Assembly: GCF_002218065.1 (NCBI RefSeq)
Contig: NZ_BDUB01000001.1
Span: forward strand, 4,807,118-4,871,117
Direction of reading: 5' to 3'
From: Nodularia sp. NIES-3585
GTDB taxonomy: Bacteria; Cyanobacteriota; Cyanobacteriia; Cyanobacteriales; Nostocaceae
DNA length: 64,000 bases
Shown here: positions 1 through 7,518 of the stretch, piece by piece
How positions within the stretch are numbered: position 1 is the stretch's first letter
How the letters are laid out: each line of letters starts with the position of its first letter
Made by a program: the position numbers and the translations under genes
The notes under the pieces: model-generated
What the model was told of the DNA's origin: nothing
The model's input: only the letters and a program-made list of their open reading frames with translations
Databases searched by the model: none

Positions 1-1
1 T

Positions 2-688
2 AATGTAAAGCGTTCCGAGAGCATAGAGCCTACGGGTAATACAATTGGGTTAGATGTTGGGATCAAAGAATACTACACCGATTCTGATGGCACAATGGTT
101 GAAAACCCTAAGTTTCTTCGTGTTGGTGAAAAAGCTCTCAGACGCTCACAGCGACGAGTTTCCAGAAAGGTAAAAGGTTCAAGCAATAGAGGCAAAGCTA
201 GACAGATTTTAGGAAAACGCCACCTCAAAATAAGTAGGCAACGTAAAGACCATGCTGTGAAATTGGCACGGTGCGTAGTTCAGTCCAACGACTTGATAGC
301 CTATGAAGATTTGAGAATTAAAAATCTGGTGAAAAATCATTGTTTAGCTAAGTCTATTAATGACGCATCTTGGTATCAGTTCCGTGTCTGGGTTGAATAT
401 TTTGGTAAGGTATTTAAACGAGTCACTGTTGCGGTTAACCCGCAATACAGTAGCCAAGAATGCTCTAGCTGCGGTGAAGTTGTGAAGAAAACACTATCAA
501 CTAGGACACACGTTTGTAAATGTGGCTGTGTGATGGATAGGGATGAAAACGCAGCTAGGATAATCCTTAGTCGAGGATTGGGTACGGTAGGGCATACCGG
601 AACCTTTGCACTAGATGCAAGCAACGCTTTAGGAGATGAGTCCTCTACTCAATCTGGCGTAAGCCTGGTTGAGCAAGTCATGTCTTAG
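2..688 (+). CDS. tnpB: TnpB RNA-guided nuclease, C-terminal part (5' end outside window)
   Basis: The frame is open from base 2, so the gene starts upstream of the window; the ATG at 95 is internal. The three RuvC acidic residues are visible: Asp in GLDVGIKEYY, Glu in IAYEDLRIKN and Asp in DRDENAAR. The CxxC...CxC zinc finger (CSSCGE...CKCG) sits between the last two. TnpB proteins of IS200/IS605 elements are RNA-guided nucleases that help retain the element; their guide RNA is normally read from the 3' end of tnpB into the right end, which here would cover the region up to 727. All catalytic residues in the visible part are intact, so it may be active. Confidence 0.93.
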   Translation, partial: NVKRSESIEPTGNTIGLDVGIKEYYTDSDGTMVENPKFLRVGEKALRRSQRRVSRKVKGSSNRGKARQILGKRHLKISRQRKDHAVKLARCVVQSNDLIAYEDLRIKNLVKNHCLAKSINDASWYQFRVWVEYFGKVFKRVTVAVNPQYSSQECSSCGEVVKKTLSTRTHVCKCGCVMDRDENAARIILSRGLGTVGHTGTFALDASNALGDESSTQSGVSLVEQVMS

Positions 689-689
689 A

Positions 690-926
690 TTAAAGAATCT
701 CAGTGTCTTTAGACCTGAGAGTGTCAATGAACAGAAACCACCATAGTTCTAGTCCAATTAACGCTAAACCACCCACAGTCACACCAACTTTCAATCCTAA
801 AGGTTGGTCGATAGCTTGAAATTGGCTAGTTTCTCCTGATGAATGGGTGGGTATTGCTGCTGATGCAGTTCCCATAGACAAACCGAAAGCGGTAAGGCTA
901 GCCCAAAGCAGATGTTTGCTGAACAT
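690..926 (-). pseudogene. Cupredoxin-like membrane-anchored protein truncated by the IS element
   Basis: The gene starts with an ATG at 926, 20 bases after the copper ATPase stop. It encodes a signal peptide (MFSKHLLWASLTAFGLS...ASA) and then a transmembrane segment (VGVTVGGLALIGLELWWFLF). In cyanobacterial relatives this anchor is followed by a cupredoxin domain; that is recalled family knowledge, not seen here. After residue F67 or so the reading frame enters the transposon end at 727 and stops at 690, so the metal-binding domain is missing. The rest of the gene, if it survives, lies left of the window. The context with a copper ATPase and copper chaperone fits a copper protein. Confidence 0.65.
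698..727 (+). repeat. Right-end hairpin and cleavage site of the IS200/IS605 element
   Basis: TCTCAG (698-703) plus GTC (705-707) pair with GAC (712-714) plus CTGAGA (715-720) around a TTTA loop, leaving one bulged T. The hairpin is followed by GTGTCAA. Subterminal imperfect hairpins recognised by TnpA and a terminal TCAA are characteristic of this family. A related hairpin ending in GTCAA occurs at 38767-38800. The hairpin also supplies the last codons of the truncated gene read on the other strand. Confidence 0.75.
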
Positions 927-946
927 TGGTTAAATTATTGTACAGT

Positions 947-3214
947 TCAAGAGATGATTTTTGGTTGAAATTTACGCAATCTCAGGGCATTTGTCACCAC
1001 AGAGATGGAAGATAAAGCCATTGCAGCACCAGCGAGAATAGGATTTAGCAACCAGCCAAACAAAGGAAACAGAATTCCCGCAGCTACAGGAATGCCGATA
1101 ACGTTGTAGATAAAGGCAAAGAACAGGTTTTGCCGGATATTGCGAATGGTCGCCCGGCTGAGTTGAATGGCTGTGACGATTCCTTGTAAGTCTCCAGAAA
1201 TTAGAGTAATATCACTAGCTGCGATCGCCACATCTGTTCCTGTACCAATGGCAATGCCCACATCTGCTTGTGCTAGTGCAGGCGCATCATTAATCCCATC
1301 GCCTACCATGGCCACAATTTTAGCTTGACCCTTTTCGCCTTGCAGAGATTGAATAATCGCCGCTTTTTGGTCTGGGCGCACCTCTGCAAACAGTCGCTGG
1401 ATGCCAACTTGTTGAGCGATCGCTTCCGCAGTTTTACGATTATCTCCAGTCAACATGACTACTTCTAAACCGAGTTTTTGCAGTATTTTTACTGCTGCGG
1501 CTGATGAAGGTTTGAGAGCATCGGCAATCCCCATCACACCTTGAATTTCCCCATCTACGGCAATGAGAATTACTGTTTTAGCCGCAGTTTCCCAGGCATC
1601 TTTATACTGCTGGAGAGTGTCAGTATTAATTCCCAATTCAGACATCCAGCGTTGTGTCCCGATTTGCACAAACCTGTCTGAAACCATAGCTTGTACACCA
1701 CTACCAGCAACAGCGGCAAAGTTATTCGCCTCAGTTAAACTCACCTCTTGAGATTGGGCATATTTTACCACCGCCTCAGCCAAGGGATGCTCAGAATTGC
1801 GTTCCACAGCAGCCGCCAACTGTAACAGCTTCAGTTCATTGTGATGGGCTGTACCGTTAACAGAGACAAAATCTGTCACAGTGGGTTTTCCTTCAGTTAA
1901 AGTCCCAGTTTTATCCAGAACAATGGTTTGGATTTTGTGTGCTAACTCTAAGCTTTGGGCATCTTTAATTAAAATGCCATTTTCCGCCCCTTTCCCAGTC
2001 CCAACCATAATTGAAGTTGGGGTAGCTAGACCCAAAGCACAGGGACAGGCGATAATTAACACACCCACCGTTGTCATGATTGCCAGGGTAAAGTTACCCA
2101 TGAAATTAAACCAAATCACAAAAGTGGCGATCGCGATCGCCATCACAACAGGTACAAACCATCCTGTAACTTGATCAGCCAATCGTTGAATAGGCGCTTT
2201 AGAACCTTGGGCTTGCTGCACAAGTTTGACGATTTGCGACAAAAACGTATCATTTCCGACTCGTGTCGCCCGAAACTGAAAACTCCCAGTTTTGTTAATC
2301 GTCGCCCCAATCACCTCATCCCCTGGATGTTTCTGCACAGGTAAACTTTCACCCGTAACCATCCCCTCATCCACAGTAGAAGCACCAGTAATCACCTCAC
2401 CATCTACCGGAATTTTTTCCCCAGGGCGTACCAAAATCACATCATTGATTGCAACTTCCGTAATGGGAATATCCATTTCCACACCATCACGGATGACTCT
2501 AGCATTTCTGGGTTGTAGTCCAATCAGTTTATGAATAGCTTCCGAAGTTTTTCCTCTAGCGCGGTGTTCTAACAATCGCCCCAGCAAAATCAAAGCAATC
2601 ACAGTCACCGAAACCTCATAATATACATGAGGCATCAAACCCTGAGCCATAAAAAATCCAGGGAAAATAGTTACAAACAAAGAATATAGATAAGCTGCAC
2701 TTGTACCCACAGCCATCAGAGTATCCATCGTTGCGGTATGATGTTTCAGGGCTTTCCAGCCATTCACGTAAAAAGTCCAACCACACCAAAATTGTACAGG
2801 CGTAGTCAACACTAACTGCACCCAATAATCATGGAGAAATGCCGGAATAAACGGCACATTTAGCCCCGTCATCATGGGTATGGAACCGACAAACATGATC
2901 ATCCCGATGACACCCCCCACAATCACCTTGCGGGTAATTTCCCGGTCTTCGGCTAACTTACTGGCTTTCTCCGCCTCATTTTCTCCAGCCAGGATGTCTT
3001 TTTGAGGTAAATAAGAAGAGTATCCCGCAGCATCGATAGCCGCTTGGATTGTCTTTAAATCAGTGCGCTTTTGGTCATAATTGATCGTAGTCTGTTCAGC
3101 ACCAAAGTTAACGTTACAGTCAATCACCCCCGGAACCAAGCGAATTGCTTGAGCGATATTATTCGCACAGGAGGCGCAACTCATACCTCGGAGTTTGAGT
3201 GTGAGAGTATCCAT
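947..3214 (-). CDS. copA: Copper-transporting P1B-type ATPase
   Basis: The protein of about 755 residues pumps Cu(I) across the cytoplasmic or thylakoid membrane. It has an N-terminal heavy-metal-binding domain with GMSCASCA, the CPC transport motif ([12 protein letters not shown]), the phosphorylation site [11 protein letters not shown], the P1B histidine-proline motif (SEHPLA), and the hinge [11 protein letters not shown]. The start at 3214 ([13 protein letters not shown]) is preferred because the 45 residues upstream of it are encoded by a dispersed repeat and do not look like protein. It shares strand with the chaperone upstream and the truncated cupredoxin downstream, so the three probably form a copper operon. 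Whether it is the CtaA or PacS type cannot be decided here. Confidence 0.95.
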   Translation of the reverse strand: MDTLTLKLRGMSCASCANNIAQAIRLVPGVIDCNVNFGAEQTTINYDQKRTDLKTIQAAIDAAGYSSYLPQKDILAGENEAEKASKLAEDREITRKVIVGGVIGMIMFVGSIPMMTGLNVPFIPAFLHDYWVQLVLTTPVQFWCGWTFYVNGWKALKHHTATMDTLMAVGTSAAYLYSLFVTIFPGFFMAQGLMPHVYYEVSVTVIALILLGRLLEHRARGKTSEAIHKLIGLQPRNARVIRDGVEMDIPITEVAINDVILVRPGEKIPVDGEVITGASTVDEGMVTGESLPVQKHPGDEVIGATINKTGSFQFRATRVGNDTFLSQIVKLVQQAQGSKAPIQRLADQVTGWFVPVVMAIAIATFVIWFNFMGNFTLAIMTTVGVLIIACPCALGLATPTSIMVGTGKGAENGILIKDAQSLELAHKIQTIVLDKTGTLTEGKPTVTDFVSVNGTAHHNELKLLQLAAAVERNSEHPLAEAVVKYAQSQEVSLTEANNFAAVAGSGVQAMVSDRFVQIGTQRWMSELGINTDTLQQYKDAWETAAKTVILIAVDGEIQGVMGIADALKPSSAAAVKILQKLGLEVVMLTGDNRKTAEAIAQQVGIQRLFAEVRPDQKAAIIQSLQGEKGQAKIVAMVGDGINDAPALAQADVGIAIGTGTDVAIAASDITLISGDLQGIVTAIQLSRATIRNIRQNLFFAFIYNVIGIPVAAGILFPLFGWLLNPILAGAAMALSSISVVTNALRLRKFQPKIIS

Positions 3215-3289
3215 GCTAAGTAAACCACTTTGACTAATGTAGGTGATCAAGCTCATGTCTTGTCCCAAGCGACGGTCAGTCACGGCTAC

Positions 3290-3415
3290 ACAGTCAAGAC
3301 TCGTCAGCAATTCCCTCCAGGAGGGTCGGCTACGCGGGTTCAAAACCATTGATTTCCTGAGTCCGCGTAGGCGGAATGTGGGTTGTATAGCCGCGATTTA
3401 TAATCGCCAGGGCTG
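3290..3415. repeat. Dispersed repeat, copy 1
   Basis: This stretch has the order GGGTT-AAAACC, GATTTCCTG, GAGTCCGCG, TTGTATAGC, then ATCGCCAGGGCT. The same blocks in the same order, with small differences, recur at about 4118-4256. The repeat lies between the copper chaperone and copA and provides the spurious N-terminal extension of the longer copA frame. Function is unknown. Confidence 0.6.
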
Positions 3416-3422
3416 AGTGCTT

Positions 3423-3617
3423 TTAAGCCGCTGGATAGCCAGCCGCCGCTAACGCATCCTTAATTGCTGTTTCTGAAGCTTGAGTGTCTACGCTCACAAA
3501 TTTGGTTTGTGGATCAGCCTGAATCCTAGCATTGGCATCAACTGTTTTAACTGCATTGGTAATATTAGTTGCACAAGCAGAACAAGCCATATTGGGAACT
3601 GTCAGTTTGAGTGTCAT
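3423..3617 (-). CDS. Copper chaperone, heavy-metal-associated domain protein
   Basis: A 64-residue protein with the single-domain HMA fold pattern and the metal-binding motif MACSAC near residues 9-14. It is of the Atx1/CopZ type, which hands Cu(I) to the metal-binding domains of P-type ATPases. The start at 3617 (MTLKLTVPNMACSAC) fits the family; the longer frame to 3671 adds an unrelated extension. It is the first gene of the presumed copper operon with copA downstream, and a MerR-type operator lies about 200 bases upstream. Confidence 0.9.
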   Translation of the reverse strand: MTLKLTVPNMACSACATNITNAVKTVDANARIQADPQTKFVSVDTQASETAIKDALAAAGYPAA

Positions 3618-3812
3618 AGATTTACGGTATGGAATAAAAGAACTATCAAGACCAAGCTTGTATCTGCTCAATTGCAGCCTGCAAAGCTAACTCAGCCATC
3701 TTTAATGGTTGTGGTGAATCGTCATTTTGATGGCTGTAGGGGGTAATTTCCACTGTCGTCAGCGATTAAATTTGGCTTTTACTGACTTCTGCCGAAAATT
3801 TACCTTATATTT

Positions 3813-3844
3813 ATCCTAAACTCTCTAGCCAACTAGAGAGTCTA
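3813..3844 (-). promoter_or_regulatory. MerR-family-type operator/promoter upstream of copper chaperone
   Basis: A perfect 9-bp inverted repeat, ACTCTCTAG (3820-3828) and CTAGAGAGT (3833-3841), has a 4-base loop. On the minus strand a TAGACT hexamer (3839-3844) and a TTAGGAT -10-like element (3813-3819) lie on either side, spaced by 19 to 20 bases. MerR-type metal regulators bind such palindromes within over-long promoter spacers and twist the DNA. The site points toward the copper chaperone and copA. No merR gene is seen in the window, so the regulator would be encoded elsewhere. Assignment to a specific metal is not possible. Confidence 0.6.
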
Positions 3845-3859
3845 TCAGAGTTTACAAGT

Positions 3860-4410
3860 CTTAAAAATTAAACCCTGAAAAGGGCTTTGCAGCGTGTGCG
3901 AGTCACCAAACCACAATTTAGTCACAAATTCACAAATTTCAGCTTATTCAGTATATGTAGGGTGTGTTATGGCTTTAGCCTAACGCACCGTCTTCTGCGT
4001 CTTGGTGCTTTACACTTCGTGATCACACACCCTACGTGTGTTTCATAAATCAAATATGAGTCCTATATCTTGCACTCCTGCACTAGAAGTCGCGGAACCA
4101 TCCAGGCGAAACCCACCTACGTGGGTTGAAAACCTTGATTTTCTGTGAGTCGGCGCAGGTAAACTTCCCAGAGGGAAGCCGCTACGCGTCTAGTTTGTAT
4201 AGCTGTGTTCGCCCTTGGCGTTGCGTTAGCAATATTCCCATCGCCAGGGCTAAGTCCAAGATGTGAGTAAAAGAAATACATTGAGATTGAACACCTCAAA
4301 TCCTTACCCTGCAAGGGTTAAAAAATGTGTTTCTTCAAAGATAAAGAAGTTCACAAATTATTTAGAACTGCTCTATCTTAAAGCTAATATTAATTGACCC
4401 AAATTTTTAA
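3860..4410. other. Gene-less stretch with palindromic and dispersed repeats
   Basis: No coding region is supported. At 3958-3989 is the inverted repeat TAGGGTGTGTTAT...TAACGCACC, which recurs at 25851-25882. At about 4118-4256 is the second copy of the dispersed repeat also seen at 3290-3415. The small reading frame inside 4117-4314 is made of this repeat and is rejected. Confidence 0.6.
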
Positions 4411-4412
4411 GG

Positions 4413-4524
4413 AAAAAGGCTTGGATAAACCAAGCCCTTATGTATACCAAGCATTTACTACACCAATAGTAATTTAATCTTTCTATGCCTTTAGTTCATC
4501 CTCCTAAAGGATGTGTGCAAATAC
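4413..4524 (-). ncRNA. Tandem small-RNA-like unit A (type 1)
   Basis: Read on the minus strand, the unit begins near 4524 with TATTTGCACAC, then CTTTAGGAGGATGAAC. It later has GTAAATGCTTGGTATACAT and ends in the hairpin GGCTTGG (4418-4424) paired with CCAAGCC (4430-4436), followed by TTTTT (4413-4417). That is an intrinsic terminator. A TATCAG hexamer (4533-4538) lies about 10 bases upstream of the conserved start. No reading frame longer than a few codons follows the ATG. It is one of several related units in this 1.5-kb stretch. Expression is inferred, not shown. Confidence 0.55.
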
Positions 4525-4555
4525 CATGAAAACTGATATATCCATAAATTACTTA

Positions 4556-4679
4556 ATTAAAAAAAGGTTTGGTGATTAACCAAACCTCGATTATTGCTGT
4601 GCTTAACAACGTACTGAATTATAATTTAAAATTACTTTCTTTACAGTTCATCTTCCTTTAGTCAGTGTTCAAATATTAT
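4556..4679 (-). ncRNA. Tandem small-RNA-like unit B (type 2)
   Basis: On the minus strand the unit opens with TAATATTTGAACAC and AAAGGAAGATGAAC, and closes with a perfect 8-bp hairpin, GGTTTGGT (4566-4573) with ACCAAACC (4579-4586), running into a T tract. A TATGAC hexamer (4682-4687) precedes it. The opening matches unit A, but the middle and hairpin sequence differ and resemble unit F. Compensating changes keep the stem intact relative to units A and C, which argues that the structure is selected. Confidence 0.55.
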
Positions 4680-4808
4680 TAGTCATATGCGAAAATAAAA
4701 CACGCTTTATCTGGAACCCTTGTAGAGATTTTCCGTGGAACGAACGTCTCTACATTCTTTCCCACCAGATGTCTATTGTTTTAATTCCATTCCTGTGTCA
4801 AAAGTATG

Positions 4809-4922
4809 AAAAAGGCTTGAACAAGAGCCAAGCCTTTATATATACCAGGTGTTTACCATATCTAGCTAATTTATATATAAACTTATATCATTTCATCTAT
4901 CTTAAAGTTGTGTACAAATATT
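4809..4922 (-). ncRNA. Tandem small-RNA-like unit C (type 1)
   Basis: The minus-strand opening is TAATATTTGTACAC, then GATAGATGAAATG. The middle has GGTAAACACCTGGTATATAT, and the end is the stem AAAGGCTTG (4811-4819) with CAAGCCTTT (4829-4837). A TATCAT hexamer lies at 4930-4935. It is closest to units A and E. Confidence 0.55.
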
Positions 4923-5310
4923 ACTAAATATGATATTGAGCCTCATTTAGATATAAATACAATTTCATGAAGAATCTATGTAAAAATATCTTTAATATCA
5001 GACTAATCTGTGATTTTTATTGGGGTATCCTGCGCTTTGCGCTTACAGACACGTAGTCGATTAACACAATTAAAATAGGGCAAAATGTAGATTAGGTTGA
5101 CGTAAGGAAACCCAACATTCTTACCAGCGTTGGTTATACCTACAGCACCCATGGCTTAACCCAACCTACACCTAATGCATCATTTTAAATTGGTCACTTT
5201 ACTAAAATACTTAATTTTGTGATAAATCAAACCGAATCCCTATAAATTTATTTTTACTCTGCTAGGATGTGATCTGATTGTAATAAATATCTCATGAATG
5301 TTTTTTTTTG
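4923..5310. repeat. Gene-less spacer containing a long palindromic repeat
   Basis: At about 5086-5175 lies an imperfect palindromic repeat, with GATTAGGTTGACG at one end and AACCCAACCTACACC at the other and AACCCAACATT inside. Its form is common in this group of cyanobacteria. No gene is supported elsewhere in the stretch. Confidence 0.5.
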
Positions 5311-5450
5311 AAAAAGAAAACCCTGGCTTTTATTCCAGGGTAGATATATGTTTTTCAGGCATTAATGAACTGAATAGTAACACGATAAAAAAGTTATTTA
5401 CCCTATCTATTGATATAGAGAAAATGAATTATATTTATGATATGATAAAA
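5311..5450 (-). ncRNA. Possible degenerate small-RNA-like unit D
   Basis: Only the 3' half is convincing. A terminator-like stem, ACCCTGG (5320-5326) with CCAGGGT (5335-5341), runs into an A/T-rich tract on the minus strand, in the same position as in the neighbouring units. The conserved opening block is not recognisable. It may be a decayed unit or an unrelated terminator. Confidence 0.25.
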
Positions 5451-5502
5451 ATTTTTTTTGTGAATTAACTAAAAAATTGCGTGATACTCTAAATTGAAAC
5501 AC

Positions 5503-5612
5503 ACAAAATAGGCTTGGCTAATAGCCAAGCCTATATATACCAAGAGTTTACCATATATTATAAGTTTAATGATCCTACCATTAAATTCATCTATCTATAG
5601 GTTATATCTAAA
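5503..5612 (-). ncRNA. Tandem small-RNA-like unit E (type 1)
   Basis: On the minus strand it has GATAGATGAATTT near the start, the middle block GGTAAACTCTTGGTATATAT, and a 12-bp stem, TAGGCTTGGCTA (5509-5520) with TAGCCAAGCCTA (5522-5533). TATCAG at 5624-5629 is the candidate -10. The middle block is nearly identical to that of unit C. The first block is more diverged (AGATATAACC in place of TTGNACAC). Confidence 0.5.
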
Positions 5613-5737
5613 TTTATTGAAATCTGATAATAGCTTATCTAAGTTGCTGTATTTAACAATCACAGGCTATCTGATTTAAGTTTAAATTTATACAACAAGT
5701 TATAATATTATTTAATAATACATCATATTGAAACCAT

Positions 5738-5853
5738 AAGAAAGGTTTAGCATTTTGCTAAACCTCCATAGAAAGCAGTTATTCGACACACCAAAATTAA
5801 TTTAGACTTACTAATGATGATGGCCATCTTCCTAAAGAATGTGTCCAATTATC
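5738..5853 (-). ncRNA. Tandem small-RNA-like unit F (type 2)
   Basis: The minus-strand opening is TAATTGGACACATT, then CTTTAGGAAGATGG. The end is the perfect stem GGTTTAGC (5744-5751) with GCTAAACC (5757-5764), followed by TTTCTT. TATCAT at 5861-5866 is the likely -10. It is the unit nearest the two-component operon, lying downstream of that operon on the same strand. Confidence 0.55.
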
Positions 5854-5976
5854 TTGTAATATGATATGGCATTACTTGAAAACAGCTTATGGCTAATGAA
5901 ATTTATTTTGATTTCTTAATCGCGTCCATAAAACCCAGTGTGTCTTCACAAATTTACTAAAATATACACAACTGCA

Positions 5977-7506
5977 CTAACTGATAGTAACAACTAAATC
6001 AGTCAATATTAACCTGAATGTTGTCCAACCCTCGCTGCTTTCAACTTGAATTATGCCTTGAAGTTGTTCAACTAACTTCTGCACTATAGATAATCCTAAT
6101 CCTGTACCACCTTGATTCCAAATGTCAGCATTGGGGACGCGATAGAATTTATCAAAAATGCGTGATAATTCGGCTGTGGGAATTTCTAAGGAATTACGCA
6201 CAGTAATGATAGTTTTGGGGGGTATTTCGGAGGAATCATAATATATATTCAAGATAATTTTACCCCCAGGCGGAGTATATTTACAAGCATTATTGAGTAA
6301 TTCTGCTAAAATTCGCTCTAAGCTAGTACCGTCTGAAAATAGTGAGGGAAGATTTGAGGGAAGATTTAACTGTAAAGTTTGCTGATGTTTTTGAACACGG
6401 ACTTGAAACGGCTCAATTACCCAAGGTATCAACTGTTCTAAGAGCAACACATCTGGTGTAATCAACGGCCGGGCTTCAGTTTCTAAGCGTTGTAAGTCTA
6501 GTAAATCATTAATTAGTGCCATTTCGCGATCGCACTCCACTTCCAACATTTCCAAGTAGCGCTGACCTTCTTCAGGCGTGATGGACAATTGTAACATTTG
6601 AATCATCACCTTCATATTACTCAGAGGCGATCGCAACTCGTGTGAAAGTAAATTTAGAAACTCATTTTTGAGTTGATTTATTTCTGCAAGTTGCTCTACG
6701 AGTTGTTCCTGCTCAACTTGCTTCTGACGAGCCTCCATAGCCTGTTTGCGCTCAGTAACGTCTCGAAAAATTAATACTGCGCCTGTAATCCGATCTTGGT
6801 CATCTTTAATTGGCGCAGCACTGTCATCAATGGGAATCTCTGCACCATTTTTAGCAATCAGAACAGTTTCTGCTGGTAAACTAACCATAGTCTCTCCTCG
6901 CAGAACTTTTTTGAATGGACTTTCCACCGACTCGTGAGTTTCTCCATGAGCAATATTAAATACTTCCGATGAACTTCTCCCACAAGCATCTTCTTGTTTC
7001 CAGCCTGTGAGACTTTCAGCCACAGGATTCATAAAAGTTACCAAGTCTTCAAAGTCGCTAGAAATTACGCCATCGCTAATGCTATTCAAGAGCGTAGATA
7101 ACCATTGTTGATGTGTTTTTAATTGCTTCTCTAGTTTATGTTTAGTCAGAGCTATTTCAATATTTATTTGTAGCTCTCTTTCTTTAAAGGGTTTCAGTAA
7201 GTAGCCAAAAGGCTCAGTTACTTTTGCCCTATCTAAAGTTTTTTCATCCGCATAAGCTGTCAGATAAATTATGGGAATATCTAAATGCTTATGAATTTCA
7301 TGAGCGGCTTCTATACCGTCCATTTGCCCTTTCAATCTAATATCCATCAGCACTAAATCAGGACACATTTCTAAAGCCTTATTAATTGCTTCCTGTCCTG
7401 AAGAAGCAACAGCAGAAACCATATAACCAAATTTTTGCAGCCGATTACGTAAATCTTTAGCAACTATAGCTTCATCTTCTACTATGACAATTTTTGTGTT
7501 TGACAT
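5977..7506 (-). CDS. Hybrid response regulator / PAS / histidine kinase
   Basis: A 509-residue signalling protein. Residues 1-120 are a receiver domain with the phospho-acceptor Asp in LVLMDIRL and the Lys in LLKPF. A PAS domain follows (about 135-250), then a HisKA domain with His in LLSHELRSPLSN, and an HATPase domain with the N box ELLNNACKYTPPGG and G box GGTGLGLSIVQ. A receiver at the N-terminus of a kinase suggests it takes phosphate from the kinase encoded 12 bases upstream and relays it through its own kinase core. The two genes form an operon on the minus strand. The output partner is not encoded here. Confidence 0.93.
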   Translation of the reverse strand: MSNTKIVIVEDEAIVAKDLRNRLQKFGYMVSAVASSGQEAINKALEMCPDLVLMDIRLKGQMDGIEAAHEIHKHLDIPIIYLTAYADEKTLDRAKVTEPFGYLLKPFKERELQINIEIALTKHKLEKQLKTHQQWLSTLLNSISDGVISSDFEDLVTFMNPVAESLTGWKQEDACGRSSSEVFNIAHGETHESVESPFKKVLRGETMVSLPAETVLIAKNGAEIPIDDSAAPIKDDQDRITGAVLIFRDVTERKQAMEARQKQVEQEQLVEQLAEINQLKNEFLNLLSHELRSPLSNMKVMIQMLQLSITPEEGQRYLEMLEVECDREMALINDLLDLQRLETEARPLITPDVLLLEQLIPWVIEPFQVRVQKHQQTLQLNLPSNLPSLFSDGTSLERILAELLNNACKYTPPGGKIILNIYYDSSEIPPKTIITVRNSLEIPTAELSRIFDKFYRVPNADIWNQGGTGLGLSIVQKLVEQLQGIIQVESSEGWTTFRLILTDLVVTIS

Positions 7507-7518
7507 ATGTAATTAAAT

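Larger units (their letters stand above)
1..727 (+). mobile_element. IS200/IS605-family element, right part (left part outside window)
   Basis: The tnpB reading frame is open from the first bases of the window and is followed by a hairpin and a terminal TCAA at 724-727. That is the layout of the right end of IS608-like elements, whose right cleavage site is TCAA. No tnpA is visible, so the element could be tnpB-only or carry tnpA outside the window. It is inserted in the cupredoxin-like gene to its right. The left end cannot be seen. Confidence 0.85.

Noticed and set aside
3215-3349. The N-terminal extension of copA
   Set aside because: The extension is encoded by the dispersed repeat and lacks any metal-binding or membrane features; the internal ATG at 3214 begins the conserved domain.
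4098-4130. A stretch GAACCATCC ... GGGTTGAAA, reminiscent of V-K CRISPR repeats
   Set aside because: It is part of a dispersed repeat also present at 3290-3415, not a repeat-spacer array; there is only one copy in each place and no regular spacing.
4117-4314. A 65-residue frame in the repeat region
   Set aside because: Entirely encoded by the dispersed repeat.
5086-5175. A seventh small-RNA unit
   Set aside because: It is a known-style palindromic repeat with GTTGGGTT blocks and lacks the conserved opening, the TATCAT box and the terminator.
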